Origin: a virus
Virus record (IMG/VR): IMGVR_UViG_3300042486_001336
Span: 1-64,000 of that record
DNA length: 64,000 bases
Direction: 5' to 3' (one strand)
Below are positions 41,399 through 48,103 of the stretch, in pieces. The position numbers and the translations under genes are program-made. The notes under the pieces are model-generated. The model was not told the DNA's origin and searched no databases. It was given only the letters and a program-made list of their open reading frames with translations. Numbering within the stretch: the stretch's first letter is position 1; each line of letters opens with the position of its first letter.

Positions 41399-41473
41399 TC
41401 CGACTTAGCTCAGCGGCAGAGCAGATGACTGTTAATCATCGGGTCCGTGGTTCGATCCCACGAGTCGGAGCCA
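41399..41473 (+). tRNA. tRNA-Asn (GUU)
   Basis: 75 nt; acceptor TCCGACT/AGTCGGA, anticodon stem GATGA/TCATC with loop CTGTTAA, T-arm CGTGG TTCGATC CCACG, GCCA end. Confidence 0.92.
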
Positions 41474-41512
41474 ATTTTTTTATTGTAATTTGTAAGTTAA
41501 ATGTTCGTTTTG

Positions 41513-41520
41513 TATAAATA
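41513..41520 (+). promoter_or_regulatory. T4-type late promoter (TATAAATA)
   Basis: Exact octamer 5 bases before ATG 41526. Confidence 0.76.
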
Positions 41521-41525
41521 AACTT

Positions 41526-42230
41526 ATGGATTACAAACAGATATATAATCGCCTAATAGAATATAGGCGTCAAAATATCTTAACGTGTGGCTATATTGAA
41601 CGTCATCATATAGTCCCAAAATCATTGGGAGGCACTGATGATGAATCAAACATTGTAGCACTATCTGGTCGTGAACATTATATTGCGCATTTGCTTCTTT
41701 CAAAATTTAATCGATGCAGCCAAACTGCATATGCTCTTTGGGCAATGCAAATGAAATCTTCAAAAACGTGTGATCGACCATGCATTAAAAGTGGTCGTAT
41801 GTATGAATGGGCACGTAAAGAATTTATTAAATATGCATCTCATCGATTTAAAATTACTTCAAAGGGAGAATGCAATAGTCAGTATGATACAAAATGGATA
41901 ACAAATGGTATTGTTAATTTGAAAGTTTCTAAAGATTATATTGTTTCCGAAGAATGGAAATTTGGAAGAACTGTAAAAAAGAAACAAAAACATTTTACAT
42001 GCGCAGCTTGCAATTCAACATTTTCAAATAAGAAAAAGAAAAAATATTGTTGCAAACAATGTGAGAATAATTCGAAACCAAATATCATTAAAGACAACTT
42101 TGATAATCTAAAATTAGAATATGAAAAACATAAATGTTTAAGTAGAGCATTTAATTCTGTTGGTATAGCATACAATAGCAATCTTTTTAAAAAATTTATT
42201 GATTTATACAATCACGCCGAAGTCGCATAG
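41526..42230 (+). CDS. HNH homing endonuclease
   Basis: 234 residues. HNH core IERHHIVPKSLGGTDDESNI followed by SGREHYIAHLLLSKF, almost the same signature as the nuclease in the uvsX intein. A C-terminal zinc finger (FTCAACNSTFSNKKKKKYCC then KQC) binds DNA. The last 15 bp of the frame lie inside the next tRNA gene. It has its own late promoter. Probably a mobile gene of the tRNA array. Confidence 0.88.
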   Translation: MDYKQIYNRLIEYRRQNILTCGYIERHHIVPKSLGGTDDESNIVALSGREHYIAHLLLSKFNRCSQTAYALWAMQMKSSKTCDRPCIKSGRMYEWARKEFIKYASHRFKITSKGECNSQYDTKWITNGIVNLKVSKDYIVSEEWKFGRTVKKKQKHFTCAACNSTFSNKKKKKYCCKQCENNSKPNIIKDNFDNLKLEYEKHKCLSRAFNSVGIAYNSNLFKKFIDLYNHAEVA

Positions 42231-42302
42231 TGGTCGATTGCACCGGATTTGTAATCCGGTTTGGAAACATCATCGTGGGTTCGAATCCCACTTTCGGCTC
42301 CA
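42216..42302 (+). tRNA. tRNA with UGU anticodon (Thr) and long variable arm
   Basis: 87 nt; acceptor GCCGAAG/TTTCGGC, anticodon stem CCGGA/TCCGG with loop TTTGTAA (UGU), T-arm GTGGG TTCGAAT CCCAC, discriminator U, CCA. The variable region of about 15 nt is of class II size, which is odd for Thr. Confidence 0.75.
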
Positions 42303-42311
42303 GTTTAAAGT

Positions 42312-42389
42312 GCATCCATAGCTCAGTTTGGTTAGAGCACACGATTGATAATTGTGGGGTCGTTAGTTCGAGTCTAACTGGGTGTACCA
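42312..42389 (+). tRNA. tRNA-Ile (GAU)
   Basis: 78 nt; acceptor GCATCCA/TGGGTGT, anticodon loop TTGATAA, T-arm GTTAG TTCGAGT CTAAC, ACCA end. Confidence 0.9.
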
Positions 42390-42397
42390 TATTTTTA

Positions 42398-42472
42398 CGG
42401 GTAAAGGCCGACTGGCGAGGCGCTTGCTTTGGGAGCAAGTTTAGTTGAGTTCGATTCTCAATTACCCGACCA
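42398..42472 (+). tRNA. tRNA-Pro (UGG)
   Basis: 75 nt; acceptor CGGGTAA/TTACCCG, anticodon stem CTTGC/GCAAG with loop TTTGGGA, ACCA end. Confidence 0.92.
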
Positions 42473-42482
42473 TTTTTTATTA

Positions 42483-42558
<76 letters not shown>

Positions 42559-42562
42559 TTAT

Positions 42563-42636
42563 ACGTCATTGGTGTAACGGTAGCACAAAGGTCTCCAAAA
42601 CCTTTTGTCACAGTTCGAATCTGTGGTGACGTGCCA
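42563..42636 (+). tRNA. tRNA-Trp (CCA)
   Basis: 74 nt; acceptor ACGTCAT/GTGACGT, anticodon loop CTCCAAA, T-arm CACAG TTCGAAT CTGTG, GCCA end. Confidence 0.92.
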
Positions 42637-42637
42637 T

Positions 42638-42712
42638 AGAGGTATAGTGTAACGGTTAGCACCACAGATTTTGATTCTGTTTGTCGAGGTTCGAATCCTT
42701 GTACCTCTACCA
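42638..42712 (+). tRNA. tRNA-Gln (UUG)
   Basis: 75 nt; acceptor AGAGGTA/TACCTCT, anticodon stem ACAGA/TCTGT with loop TTTTGAT, ACCA end; one base after tRNA-Trp. Confidence 0.9.
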
Positions 42713-42717
42713 ACTTT

Positions 42718-42828
42718 GCCGCTAGAGAGGTGCACGGGCTCCATGCCCGGTACATAGACACAAATGACGTGCAGGACTGCATATGCGGGTGCGTACGGGA
42801 ATGTGTCTATGTCGCCTCTCTAGACGGC
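42718..42828 (+). ncRNA. Rod-like structured RNA in the tRNA array
   Basis: Two long nested helices: CTAGAGAGG (42722-42730) with CCTCTCTAG (42815-42823), flanked by GCCG/CGGC, and CATAGACACA (42753-42762) with TGTGTCTATG (42802-42811). Between the 5' strands a hairpin CGGGC TCCAT GCCCG forms. No reading frame, not a tRNA. It sits between two canonical tRNAs at tRNA-like spacing, so it should be processed as a separate stable RNA. Confidence 0.62.
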
Positions 42829-42840
42829 TCAATTTTCAAT

Positions 42841-42920
42841 CGCGGGGCAGTCAGTAGTGGTGCTGAACTAGTCTCATAAGCTAGGCTTCGGTGTGGGTTC
42901 GACTCCCACCCCCGCAACCA
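42841..42920 (+). tRNA. Initiator tRNA-fMet (CAU)
   Basis: 80 nt; acceptor CGCGGGG against CCCCGCA leaves C1 opposite A72, the mismatch that marks bacterial initiator tRNA. Anticodon loop CTCATAA; T-arm GTGGG TTCGACT CCCAC; ACCA end. The three G:C pairs usual in the initiator anticodon stem are not present (CTAGT/GCTAG). Confidence 0.85.
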
Positions 42921-42931
42921 ATTTTTTTAAT

Positions 42932-42968
42932 GGGCGGTTCGCATAGCGGCAATTGCGTTTCATAGGAT
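42932..42968 (+). pseudogene. Possible tRNA 5' half
   Basis: GGGCGGT, TC, then a D-arm-like GCATAGCGGCAATTGC as in the Thr-type tRNA above, breaking off near CATAGGA. No 3' half is found before the next gene. The 110 bp that follow hold nothing clear beyond a CATAAATA late-promoter variant at 43067. Confidence 0.4.
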
Positions 42969-43079
42969 GTGACTTTAGAACGCTAAACAAGCATAACTCC
43001 TTTGATGTAGCAACAACACCTGTTAAGCCCTGAGCATGGCACAAGAATAAAAGCTCATCACTTTCGCATAAATAGTATT

Positions 43080-43448
43080 ATGATTATATCATTTAAACAG
43101 TATTTTATACGAGAAAGTTTTATTGATAAACTCAAATCAATTTTTAGTAAAAAAATAACCCATGATATTAAAATAGATATCGATAGTTACTTGGATGAGA
43201 TATATGTATATCTTATTGATGATAGAATAAAAATCGGTACATTTACATTTAAACACGATAATAAAAATTTAAAAGCTATAGATATTTGGGTATCTAAAGA
43301 GCACAGAGGTAAGGGACTAGCAAAAATGGTTTATGATATTTTATCGAAACGTGGTTATAAAATATATCGTAGCTCAGATCAAACTGCTGCTGGTAAGCAT
43401 TTTTGGGATAAAAATAGACCCAACTCTAAACCTGGTTCTATTTGGTAG
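43080..43448 (+). CDS. GNAT acetyltransferase with capsid-targeting-like peptide
   Basis: 122 residues. MIISFKQYFIRESFIDKLKS has the SFKQY...E peptide of the 18-27 kb proteins with an IRE site. The rest is a short GNAT domain: KAIDIWVSKEHRGKGLAKMV holds the acetyl-CoA loop RGKGLA, then YDILSKRGYKIYRSSDQT. A CATAAATA box lies 5 bases before the ATG. A packaged acetyltransferase could modify host proteins at injection; this is inference. Confidence 0.72.
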   Translation: MIISFKQYFIRESFIDKLKSIFSKKITHDIKIDIDSYLDEIYVYLIDDRIKIGTFTFKHDNKNLKAIDIWVSKEHRGKGLAKMVYDILSKRGYKIYRSSDQTAAGKHFWDKNRPNSKPGSIW

Positions 43449-43556
43449 ATATATTTTTGCCTTTTAAGGGGTAAAGAATAGAGATACAAAAACAGTTTTA
43501 ACTTAGTATATAAAATACTAGATTCCGTGTGGGTCAATAACCATACATTGCTAAAT

Positions 43557-43642
43557 GGGTAGATGCCCGAGTGGCTAAAGGGGGCAGACTGTAAATCTGC
43601 TGGCTAACGCCTACGCTGGTTCGAATCCAGCTCTGCCCACCA
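43557..43642 (+). tRNA. tRNA-Tyr (GUA)
   Basis: 86 nt class II; acceptor GGGTAGA/TCTGCCC, anticodon stem GCAGA/TCTGC with loop CTGTAAA, T-arm GCTGG TTCGAAT CCAGC, ACCA end. Confidence 0.93.
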
Positions 43643-43646
43643 TTTT

Positions 43647-43654
43647 TATAAATA
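43647..43654 (+). promoter_or_regulatory. T4-type late promoter (TATAAATA)
   Basis: Exact octamer 5 bases before ATG 43660. Confidence 0.77.
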
Positions 43655-43659
43655 GTAGT

Positions 43660-44085
43660 ATGAACGCATTTAATTCTACACAACCAGACAGTCTAGTTGA
43701 AGCTGCAAAGCAAATTCTCGAAAAGGTCGCTATTGCACCAGTCACTGGCTTTGGACGGTCTGTTCCAGAAAGCGTTCAAGATTATCTGCAAACAATTTTA
43801 AATTCTGCCGACACGCCCCGTGGGTCAATCACACACGCCAAATTTTTCGACTCTGGCTATACTGGTGTCTCGTTTGAGATTGGTGGACAAGAGTATACGC
43901 TCACTATGAGCATGGGCAAGATGGGTGCTGATGACTATATTCGCGGCAATATGGCACTCGCCAAAACCGGCACACACAAGCCAATCCTCTCAATTAGAGG
44001 TGGCGACAGCCCGAACAGTGTCTTTCCAACAATGGCTGACATTGGTAAAATGACACGTGCTGTGTCTGACCTGATCAAACGTTAA
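43660..44085 (+). CDS. Late protein with DPL/AA-type N-terminal module
   Basis: 141 residues. The front NAFNSTQPDSLVEAAKQILE is a variant of the module shared by the 49-53 kb genes (DPLxxAAxxIL). The body (FFDSGYTGVSFEIGGQEYTL, then SIRGGDSPNSVFPTMADI) is a small alpha/beta domain with no recognised family. Late promoter and module suggest a virion-associated protein. Confidence 0.68.
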   Translation: MNAFNSTQPDSLVEAAKQILEKVAIAPVTGFGRSVPESVQDYLQTILNSADTPRGSITHAKFFDSGYTGVSFEIGGQEYTLTMSMGKMGADDYIRGNMALAKTGTHKPILSIRGGDSPNSVFPTMADIGKMTRAVSDLIKR

Positions 44086-44091
44086 GTCTTT

Positions 44092-44190
44092 CAATGTATA
44101 GTGTAGTGGTAGCACGCCCCAAGCAAAGGGTTTCTTGTCCGATAGGATAGGCGACAACGCCGAGGCGATGGTTCGATTCCATCTACATTG
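44092..44190 (+). ncRNA. tRNA-like RNA with aberrant anticodon region
   Basis: CAATGTA/TACATTG acceptor, normal D-arm (TAGTGTAGTGGTAGCAC) and T-arm (GATGG TTCGATT CCATC), but the middle is 50 nt long with GGCG ACAA CGCC and TTGTC/GACAA hairpins, and no regular anticodon arm. CCA is not encoded. Decayed or modified tRNA. Confidence 0.5.
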
Positions 44191-44200
44191 TCTATTTTTT

Positions 44201-44274
44201 GCGTCATAAGTGTTACGGCAGCACATTAGACTTCCACTCTGAAGGCGTGAGTTCGACCCTCACATGACGCACCA
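44201..44274 (+). tRNA. tRNA-Gly (UCC)
   Basis: 74 nt; acceptor GCGTCAT/ATGACGC, anticodon stem TTAGA/TCTGA with loop CTTCCAC, ACCA end. Confidence 0.9.
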
Positions 44275-44280
44275 ATTTCA

Positions 44281-44750
44281 ATGGGGCAGAGCTTAGCGGC
44301 TTTATTCTCCTCATGCCCTCTACGCTTGATGGGTGCACACTAGACAGCGCATGGTTTAAACATGATACGAGAATACCCCACCATTTTTCCCTGCCATTGT
44401 AGGCATTGATCCTACAATGAGCATTGAGGCTAAGAACGGGATGGCAACCCGGTGACGCCGAATGTAATCCGACGCACATTAAACTAGTCTTGGAATTAGC
44501 CACCAAGATGAAATAGTCACTGCGTTTCTTCAAGTTGACTCTGGTCAATTATTCGGTAGTGGGGAAAACACTTTGCGAGAGGGATCATACGGAGATCGCT
44601 AGGCCCATAGTCTAGAGTGGAGGTTAAAGCCCTCCCCCTCGCAATTCGTATCATGCGCGAATCCAAATATGTCATGACGCAGCTAGGTGTGGTTCCTAGC
44701 TAGCCCCAGCCCTGGGTGAGTGTAGCAGCAATCTGTCATGGGCAAATTTT
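44281..44750 (+). ncRNA. Non-coding structured region between tRNA-Gly and promoter cassette 3
   Basis: About 470 bp without a gene. It contains TATTCTC/GAGAATA closing a segment that ends in CCCCACCA (44281-44383), a perfect 9-bp hairpin CATTGTAGG CATTGAT CCTACAATG near 44394, and a tRNA-like element at 44575. A tRNA-like GGGGCAGAGCTTAGCGG opens the first segment. Probably several small stable RNAs or decayed tRNAs. Confidence 0.45.
44575..44643 (+). ncRNA. tRNA-like element with CAU in the anticodon position
   Basis: GCGAGAG pairs with CCCTCGC except for one mismatch; anticodon stem CTAGG/TCTAG with loop CCCATAG (CAU, but C at position 33); T-arm GGAGG TTAAAGC CCTCC. No CCA. It has tRNA dimensions yet breaks the T33 and TTC rules. 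Confidence 0.42.
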
Positions 44751-44859
44751 CTCTATACCAGGCTTAACTTCGGGATCTTTTTTCACTTTTATGAAAAAAG
44801 TTGTGTACTTTCTGTGCGTTTTATGCTATAATAACCATGTAAGCAACACCAACCACAAT
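44751..44859 (+). promoter_or_regulatory. Early promoter cassette, copy 3
   Basis: Inverted repeat CTTTTTTCA / TGAAAAAAG, TGTACT (44804-44809), 17 bp, TATAAT (44827-44832), AACCATGTAAGCAACACC leader, ATG at 44860. Confidence 0.82.
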
Positions 44860-45072
44860 ATGAAAAACAAATCTTCAATATTTCTCTTATTAGGACGCGT
44901 AGACTATGAAGGCGACGTCGTATTAGGAGCTTATAGCTCACTTAAAAAAGCAAATTGCGCACTAGATGCCTATAAGGCTAAGGTTGATGCTGATCGTGTC
45001 AACAATCGTTATGAAAATACTGCGTATGATGATTATGTTATAAATGAATGTGAGGTCAATGCTGAAGTCTGA
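44860..45072 (+). CDS. Small early protein
   Basis: 70 residues: SIFLLLGRVDYEGDVVLGAY and LDAYKAKVDADRVNNRYENT suggest a small alpha/beta fold. Starts after the leader of cassette 3. Function unknown. Confidence 0.68.
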   Translation: MKNKSSIFLLLGRVDYEGDVVLGAYSSLKKANCALDAYKAKVDADRVNNRYENTAYDDYVINECEVNAEV

Positions 45073-45123
45073 TCTTTTGAGAAACTCCAATACAATATGA
45101 AACAGGACATCGACTAAGACCGC

Positions 45124-45324
45124 ATGAAAACAAAACAATATTCGATTGTATTTCACAATGATGAATGCTATATGGAAGCAATGGCGTTAAGCGACATTCA
45201 CACCTATAACGATGCCGATGCTGCAGAGATTGAGCTTTTCTGGAACAGCAAACGTAAACGTGACAACGCGGTTCGTCTTCTTAAGCAACATGACATTACA
45301 GTAGACACCTTTGACTTTAATTAA
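45124..45324 (+). CDS. Small early protein
   Basis: 66 residues. SIVFHNDECYMEAMALSDIH with a strand-helix layout; similar in size and plan to the preceding gene. Function unknown. Confidence 0.62.
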   Translation: MKTKQYSIVFHNDECYMEAMALSDIHTYNDADAAEIELFWNSKRKRDNAVRLLKQHDITVDTFDFN

Positions 45325-45335
45325 ATATGAAAAAC

Positions 45336-45373
45336 GGGAACGTAGCTCAGTGGATTAGAGCAAGGGATTTAAT
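45336..45373 (+). pseudogene. tRNA 5' half cut at the anticodon loop
   Basis: GGGAACG, TA, D-arm GCTCAGTGGATTAGAGC, A, AGGGA, then loop bases TTTAA, after which a late-promoter box begins. No 3' half found. The anticodon cannot be fixed. Confidence 0.55.
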
Positions 45374-45374
45374 T

Positions 45375-45382
45375 TATAAATA
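45375..45382 (+). promoter_or_regulatory. T4-type late promoter-like box
   Basis: Exact TATAAATA right after the tRNA half and 9 bases before tRNA-Arg; the endonuclease gene follows the tRNA. Confidence 0.6.
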
Positions 45383-45391
45383 ATAGTGTAT

Positions 45392-45466
45392 GGGTATATA
45401 ATGTAATGGATAGCATCAGGGTCTTCTAAATCCTTCGCCTAGGTTCGAATCCTAGTATACCCACCA
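45392..45466 (+). tRNA. tRNA-Arg (UCU)
   Basis: 75 nt; acceptor GGGTATA/TATACCC, anticodon stem AGGGT/ATCCT with loop CTTCTAA, T-arm CTAGG TTCGAAT CCTAG, ACCA end. Confidence 0.92.
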
Positions 45467-45482
45467 ATTTAAAAACACTATT

Positions 45483-46115
45483 ATGAATAAATGTAAACAC
45501 TGTAAAGAAGAATTTGATTTGTGCGATAAACCAAGTGGATGGATGGCAAACCATAGTAGATGGTGTAAAGAAAACCCAAAAAGAACTGAATATAAAAATG
45601 GTTCATTAAAGGCTGTTGCTGCTATGAATTTAGCGAAAAAAGAATCTGGAATTACTAATCAATATGATAAAGCAAAATCTGAGGGAAAGCAAATAGTTTC
45701 GCCGTTAATTAATAATAACTATTGGAAAGGAAGAAAACATACTGAAAAATCTAAACAATTGATGAAAGAAAAGGCGCTTTCTTCACCTCATAGAAGATTA
45801 AGAAGAGGAATTATTGAATATAATGGAATAATGTTAGATTCTTCATGGGAATTAGAACTCGCTAAACGTTTAGATGAATGTAATATTACTTGGCTTAGAC
45901 CAAGTCCATTGCCATGGATTGATAAAGATGGTATAACACATAATTATTTTCCAGATTTTTATCTTCCAGAATATAATCTATATCTAGATCCAAAAAATCC
46001 CCAAGCAATTAAAGTTCAAAATGAAAAATTAAAATGTTTGTTAAATCAATATGACAATATTGTTATTCTAAATTCTTTAGAATCATGTAAGAATTATAAT
46101 ATCTCTAATAAATAA
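45483..46115 (+). CDS. Homing endonuclease, PD-(D/E)xK-type with zinc finger
   Basis: 210 residues. Finger CKHCKEEFDLCDKP with HSRWC, NUMOD3-like YWKGRKHTEKSKQLMKEKAL, then core NGIMLDSSWELELAKRLDEC and YFPDFYLPEYNLYLDPKNPQ, the same pattern as the 39.8 kb gene (PDFYLP...YLDPKN). It is flanked by a tRNA half plus tRNA-Arg upstream and a hairpin RNA plus tRNA-Leu downstream. Confidence 0.8.
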   Translation: MNKCKHCKEEFDLCDKPSGWMANHSRWCKENPKRTEYKNGSLKAVAAMNLAKKESGITNQYDKAKSEGKQIVSPLINNNYWKGRKHTEKSKQLMKEKALSSPHRRLRRGIIEYNGIMLDSSWELELAKRLDECNITWLRPSPLPWIDKDGITHNYFPDFYLPEYNLYLDPKNPQAIKVQNEKLKCLLNQYDNIVILNSLESCKNYNISNK

Positions 46116-46120
46116 AATTT

Positions 46121-46196
46121 CGGTACTGTGGTGGTATCGCTTACAGGAGCATGAGGTCCCTAAAGTCGAACAATTATCTCGTCGACAACCTCTAAA
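46121..46196 (+). ncRNA. Nested-hairpin RNA after the endonuclease gene
   Basis: GAGGT and ACCTC enclose GTCGA/TCGAC; the start has a D-arm-like TACTGTGGTGGTATCGC. Could be a decayed tRNA or the remnant of the insertion site. Confidence 0.42.
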
Positions 46197-46204
46197 TTTT
46201 CTAT

Positions 46205-46289
46205 GGCTGTGTGATGAAATTGGTAAACATTGCGAACTTAAAATTCGTTGCCTTATGGCTTGTCGGTTCGAGTCCGACCATAGCTACCA
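46205..46289 (+). tRNA. tRNA-Leu (UAA)
   Basis: 85 nt class II; acceptor GGCTGTG/CATAGCT, anticodon stem GCGAA/TTCGT with loop CTTAAAA, T-arm GTCGG TTCGAGT CCGAC, ACCA end. Confidence 0.9.
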
Positions 46290-46302
46290 TCTTTAAAAGA
46301 TT

Positions 46303-46488
46303 ATGAATACAGAACATATTAAAAGTTTGATTGACGCCGAAGTAGAAGCGCTACTCTCTGAGATGAATGAACTTAGAGAGCGAATAGCCAAACTTGAGCA
46401 TGAATCATTTCGTCGATCGCTGAATGTTCATCAACATATTGGGCAATACATAGATCACGAACAAAAAGAAAACGGACCAGTTTTATAA
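46303..46488 (+). CDS. Small coiled-coil protein
   Basis: 61 residues: IDAEVEALLSEMNELRERIA then KLEHESFRR is a coiled-coil helix. Unknown role; lies between tRNA genes. Confidence 0.62.
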   Translation: MNTEHIKSLIDAEVEALLSEMNELRERIAKLEHESFRRSLNVHQHIGQYIDHEQKENGPVL

Positions 46489-46494
46489 TGAAAG

Positions 46495-46532
46495 GGGCTT
46501 GTAGCTCAGCGGTAAGAGCAGGGGTCTATGAT
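46495..46532 (+). pseudogene. tRNA 5' half cut at the anticodon loop
   Basis: GGGCTTG, TA, D-arm GCTCAGCGGTAAGAGC, A, GGGGT, loop CTATGA, then a late promoter and a GIY-YIG gene. A short 3' remnant CGGGCCCACCA at 47176-47188 could pair with its acceptor strand, beyond the endonuclease and tRNA-Met. Confidence 0.55.
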
Positions 46533-46534
46533 TG

Positions 46535-46542
46535 TATAAATA
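46535..46542 (+). promoter_or_regulatory. T4-type late promoter (TATAAATA)
   Basis: Exact octamer 5 bases before ATG 46548. Confidence 0.76.
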
Positions 46543-46547
46543 GAATT

Positions 46548-47072
46548 ATGTTCTATACAATCTATAAAACTACAAATCTAATCAATAATAAATTTTATAT
46601 AGGTAAACATCAAACTGCTAATCCAAATGATTCGTATTATGGTTCCGGAAAGGCAATCAAGGAAGCTATATTAAAATATGGTAAGGAAAATTTTCAAAAA
46701 GAAATATTGTTTATTTTCCAAACAGAAGAGGAGATGAATGCAAAAGAAAGAGAATTGATTACTGAAGAATTTGTAAATTGCAAGGACACTTATAACATGG
46801 GAGTCGGCGGTGAAGGTGGATCACATTTTAAAGGCAAATCTCATTCAAATGAAACTATTTCACAAATTAAAAAAACTTTAAATTCCAGTGATAATAAACA
46901 AAAATTTATTGATGCTGGAAAACGTGGTGGTTCTTCATCAAAAGGTAGAAAACTTAGTGAAACTGCAAAGCAAAATATTTCGAAAGCAGCAAAATTAAGA
47001 AAGCCGATGAGCGAAGAAACAAAACAAAAAATTTCAAATTCTTTAAAAAATCGAAATATTTCTAAGAACTAA
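46548..47072 (+). CDS. GIY-YIG homing endonuclease with NUMOD3 repeats
   Basis: 174 residues from ATG 46548 (the frame is open further upstream through the tRNA half, which is not coding). GIY-YIG core FYTIYKTTNLINNKFYIGKH, then NPNDSYYGSGKAIKEAILKY and the catalytic-type Glu in EEEMNAKERELITEE. The C-terminus carries three NUMOD3 motifs (GKSHSNETISQIKK, GRKLSETAKQNISKA, KPMSEETKQKISNSLKNR). Typical T4 Seg-like mobile nuclease. Confidence 0.9.
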   Translation: MFYTIYKTTNLINNKFYIGKHQTANPNDSYYGSGKAIKEAILKYGKENFQKEILFIFQTEEEMNAKERELITEEFVNCKDTYNMGVGGEGGSHFKGKSHSNETISQIKKTLNSSDNKQKFIDAGKRGGSSSKGRKLSETAKQNISKAAKLRKPMSEETKQKISNSLKNRNISKN

Positions 47073-47082
47073 ATTTCTATAA

Positions 47083-47158
47083 AGGCTCGTAGCTTAGCGG
47101 TGAAAGCGTCCGACTCATAATCGGGTGACCCTCGGTTCGAATCCGAGCGGGCCTACCA
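47083..47158 (+). tRNA. tRNA-Met (CAU, elongator type)
   Basis: 76 nt; acceptor AGGCTCG/CGGGCCT fully paired, anticodon stem TCCGA/TCGGG with loop CTCATAA, ACCA end. Confidence 0.9.
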
Positions 47159-47189
47159 TTTTTAATAAGAACCCAACCGGGCCCACCAT

Positions 47190-47197
47190 TATAAATA
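47190..47197 (+). promoter_or_regulatory. T4-type late promoter (TATAAATA)
   Basis: Exact octamer 7 bases before ATG 47205. Confidence 0.75.
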
Positions 47198-47204
47198 TCA
47201 TGAC

Positions 47205-48002
47205 ATGGTTTTACGTGCACTGCTATTCATTACTAGTCTACTTGTGGCTGGATGTGCCGCATGGTTTTCAGTACTTGGCATTGCTACACTCTTTAGTGGT
47301 AGCTATGTTTCAGTGCTCATCATGGCAAGTGCACTAGAGATTGGCAAACTTGTAGCGACGACCTATTTGCATCACTATTGGGCATACACATCAGCGCTCT
47401 TAAAGGGCTATCTCGTCACTGCGACACTCGTACTCATGTGTATAACTTCACTCGGTATTTTTGGTTATCTATCGTCTGCCTATGCTGTAAACTCAATACA
47501 ATTTTCTAACATCGACTCCCAGGTTGGGTCTCTTCAAGAACGTAAGAGCGGCATCGACTCTGAAGTCTCACAAATCAACTCACGAATAGAGACACTAAAC
47601 GCTGCGCGGCGGTCACAAGAAGAACGCTTGCCAAAGATGTCTGCGGCAAATGCACGACCAATCTATGCCGATATTGAAAGAACAGCGGCTGAAATGCAAG
47701 CACAGCGCGAGAGAATAGTTCAACTGCAAGACAGCAAGAGAGAGCTTGACACACAAATACAAGAGCTAAAACTCAAGATGTCGGCATCAAAAGACATTGG
47801 AACGTTTAAGTTTATTGCCGATCAGTTTAATCTGCCGCTCGATACAATCGTAATGGCCTTTATATGCATAATCATTGCTGTGTTTGATCCACTTGCAATT
47901 GCACTGCTGCTGTCATACAACAGCACACTTTCCAAAACACTCATGAAAGACAAGTCAGTTGATGTTTCAAATCGCATCTATGACCTGTCTGACGGCTTAT
48001 AA
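47205..48002 (+). CDS. Membrane protein with central coiled coil
   Basis: 265 residues. Three hydrophobic helices at the front (ALLFITSLLVAGCAAWFSVL, SVLIMASALEIGKLV, GYLVTATLVLMCITSLGIFG), a periplasmic-size coiled coil (IDSQVGSLQERKSGIDSEVS and RERIVQLQDSKRELDTQIQE), and a final helix TIVMAFICIIIAVFDPLAIA. Proteins of this plan occur in several marine phages; an effect on the host membrane or superinfection is possible but unproved. Confidence 0.75.
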   Translation: MVLRALLFITSLLVAGCAAWFSVLGIATLFSGSYVSVLIMASALEIGKLVATTYLHHYWAYTSALLKGYLVTATLVLMCITSLGIFGYLSSAYAVNSIQFSNIDSQVGSLQERKSGIDSEVSQINSRIETLNAARRSQEERLPKMSAANARPIYADIERTAAEMQAQRERIVQLQDSKRELDTQIQELKLKMSASKDIGTFKFIADQFNLPLDTIVMAFICIIIAVFDPLAIALLLSYNSTLSKTLMKDKSVDVSNRIYDLSDGL

Positions 48003-48008
48003 ATTTTA

Positions 48009-48099
48009 GGGTAGATGGCTGAGTTGGTCTAAGGCGCTCGACTTGAAATCGAGAGAGGTTTAATCGCCTCCGTGGGTTCGAATCCTACTCTACCCGCCA
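48009..48099 (+). tRNA. tRNA-Ser (UGA)
   Basis: 91 nt class II; acceptor GGGTAGA/TCTACCC, anticodon stem CTCGA/TCGAG with loop CTTGAAA, GCCA end (G73 as expected for Ser). Confidence 0.93.
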
Positions 48100-48103
48100 T
48101 TTT

